Origin: Rubrivivax gelatinosus
Lineage (GTDB): Bacteria > Pseudomonadota > Gammaproteobacteria > Burkholderiales > Burkholderiaceae_C
Assembly (NCBI RefSeq): GCF_004340905.1
Contig: NZ_SLXD01000013.1
Location: 124,001 to 188,000 of the forward strand
Reading direction: 5' to 3'
DNA: 64,000 nucleotides
The position numbers and the translations under genes were made by a program. Positions within the stretch are counted from its first letter, which is position 1, and each line of letters begins with the position of its first letter. Shown here piece by piece: positions 63,820-64,000 of this stretch. Under the pieces are notes generated by a model, which did not search any database, was not told the origin of the DNA, and worked only from the letters and a program-made list of their open reading frames with translations.

Positions 63820-64000
63820 TGGACAAGAACCTGATCCGGCGGCGCATCGCGCGCCGCGTGGCCCGAGAACTGAAGACGGGCGACCTGGTCAACCTGGGCA
63901 TCGGGCTGCCGACCGCGGTCGTCAACTTCGTGCCCGACGAGCTGGGCATCGTCTTCCAGTCCGAGAACGGGATGCTGGGCGTGGGCCCGGCGCCGACGCA
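63819..64000 (+). CDS. atoA: CoA-transferase subunit beta, partial
   Basis: The first 60 codons are in the window. They read MDKNLIRRRIARRVARELK, then DLVNLGIGLPTAVVNF and FQSENGMLGVGP. The conserved SENG motif with the catalytic glutamate E49 is present; the rest lies beyond the right edge. Paired with atoD and coupled to it by a 1-bp overlap. Confidence 0.93.
   Translation, partial: MDKNLIRRRIARRVARELKTGDLVNLGIGLPTAVVNFVPDELGIVFQSENGMLGVGPAPT

Overview
The window is a chromosomal segment of a very GC-rich Gram-negative bacterium. The gene content points to Betaproteobacteria, order Burkholderiales, probably the Rubrivivax/Leptothrix/Roseateles part of the order. Supporting features are a Bug-type tripartite tricarboxylate transporter receptor, a pilT / cyclic-nucleotide-binding / pilU run, an E. 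coli-like rsmI-yraN-diaA-dolP order, queA-tgt, OxyR with Cys199 and Cys208, a lipoprotein with a poly-glycine run after the lipid cysteine, and C/G-rich intergenic palindromes typical of this group. The species assignment is inference. I see no tRNA, rRNA, CRISPR array, insertion sequence or prophage.

Layout. 1-2.9 kb: tldD (cut by the window edge), rsmI, yraN, diaA, dolP. 2.9-7.7 kb: a leftward pilT / CNB / pilU / 3-hydroxyisobutyrate-dehydrogenase-like run, divergent yggS and a tiny membrane protein. 7.9-13.3 kb: an Lrp-type regulator divergent from putA, then a CnoX-like thioredoxin and an orphan Bug receptor. 13.4-21 kb: OmpA-type lipoprotein, gdhA, oxyR, an Aer-like chemoreceptor, a 31-residue membrane ORF, dps and prfC, with a large nested inverted repeat before prfC. 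21-24.2 kb: a two-gene DUF4130 / radical SAM DNA-repair unit under a consensus LexA box, then ubiA. 24.2-29.7 kb: a three-gene envelope operon with an M48 peptidase, proC, and a poly-Gly lipoprotein. 29.8-39.2 kb: recG, queA, tgt, a predicted outer-membrane barrel protein, rlmJ, an Old Yellow Enzyme, an AbrB-type transporter and a MOSC protein. 39.4-49.2 kb: pckG, a phosphoesterase, a universal stress protein, a TetR regulator, a small ORF, a YegD-type Hsp70, a UPF0149 protein, mmsA and a translationally coupled diguanylate cyclase. 49.2-52.8 kb: a SsuABC/TauABC-type ABC importer and a hemolysin III family protein. 52.8-59.4 kb: a 1857-residue protein with two complete alpha/beta-hydrolase triads and a CHAT (caspase-like) protease domain, downstream of rlpA. 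59.5-64 kb: uraA, a small ORF, and a catabolic cluster (OFA-type MFS carrier, atoD, atoA) cut by the right edge.

How the genes work together. Most of the window is ordinary housekeeping and central metabolism: translation and tRNA modification (queA-tgt, prfC, rlmJ, rsmI), amino-acid catabolism (putA, gdhA, mmsA), gluconeogenesis (pckG), type IV pilus retraction and oxidative-stress control (oxyR, dps). The least ordinary items are the giant dual-hydrolase/CHAT protein, in which a TRGAAAP heptapeptide occurs three times at or near domain boundaries, and the SOS-controlled radical SAM / DUF4130 pair that lacks its usual UDG-fold partner domain.
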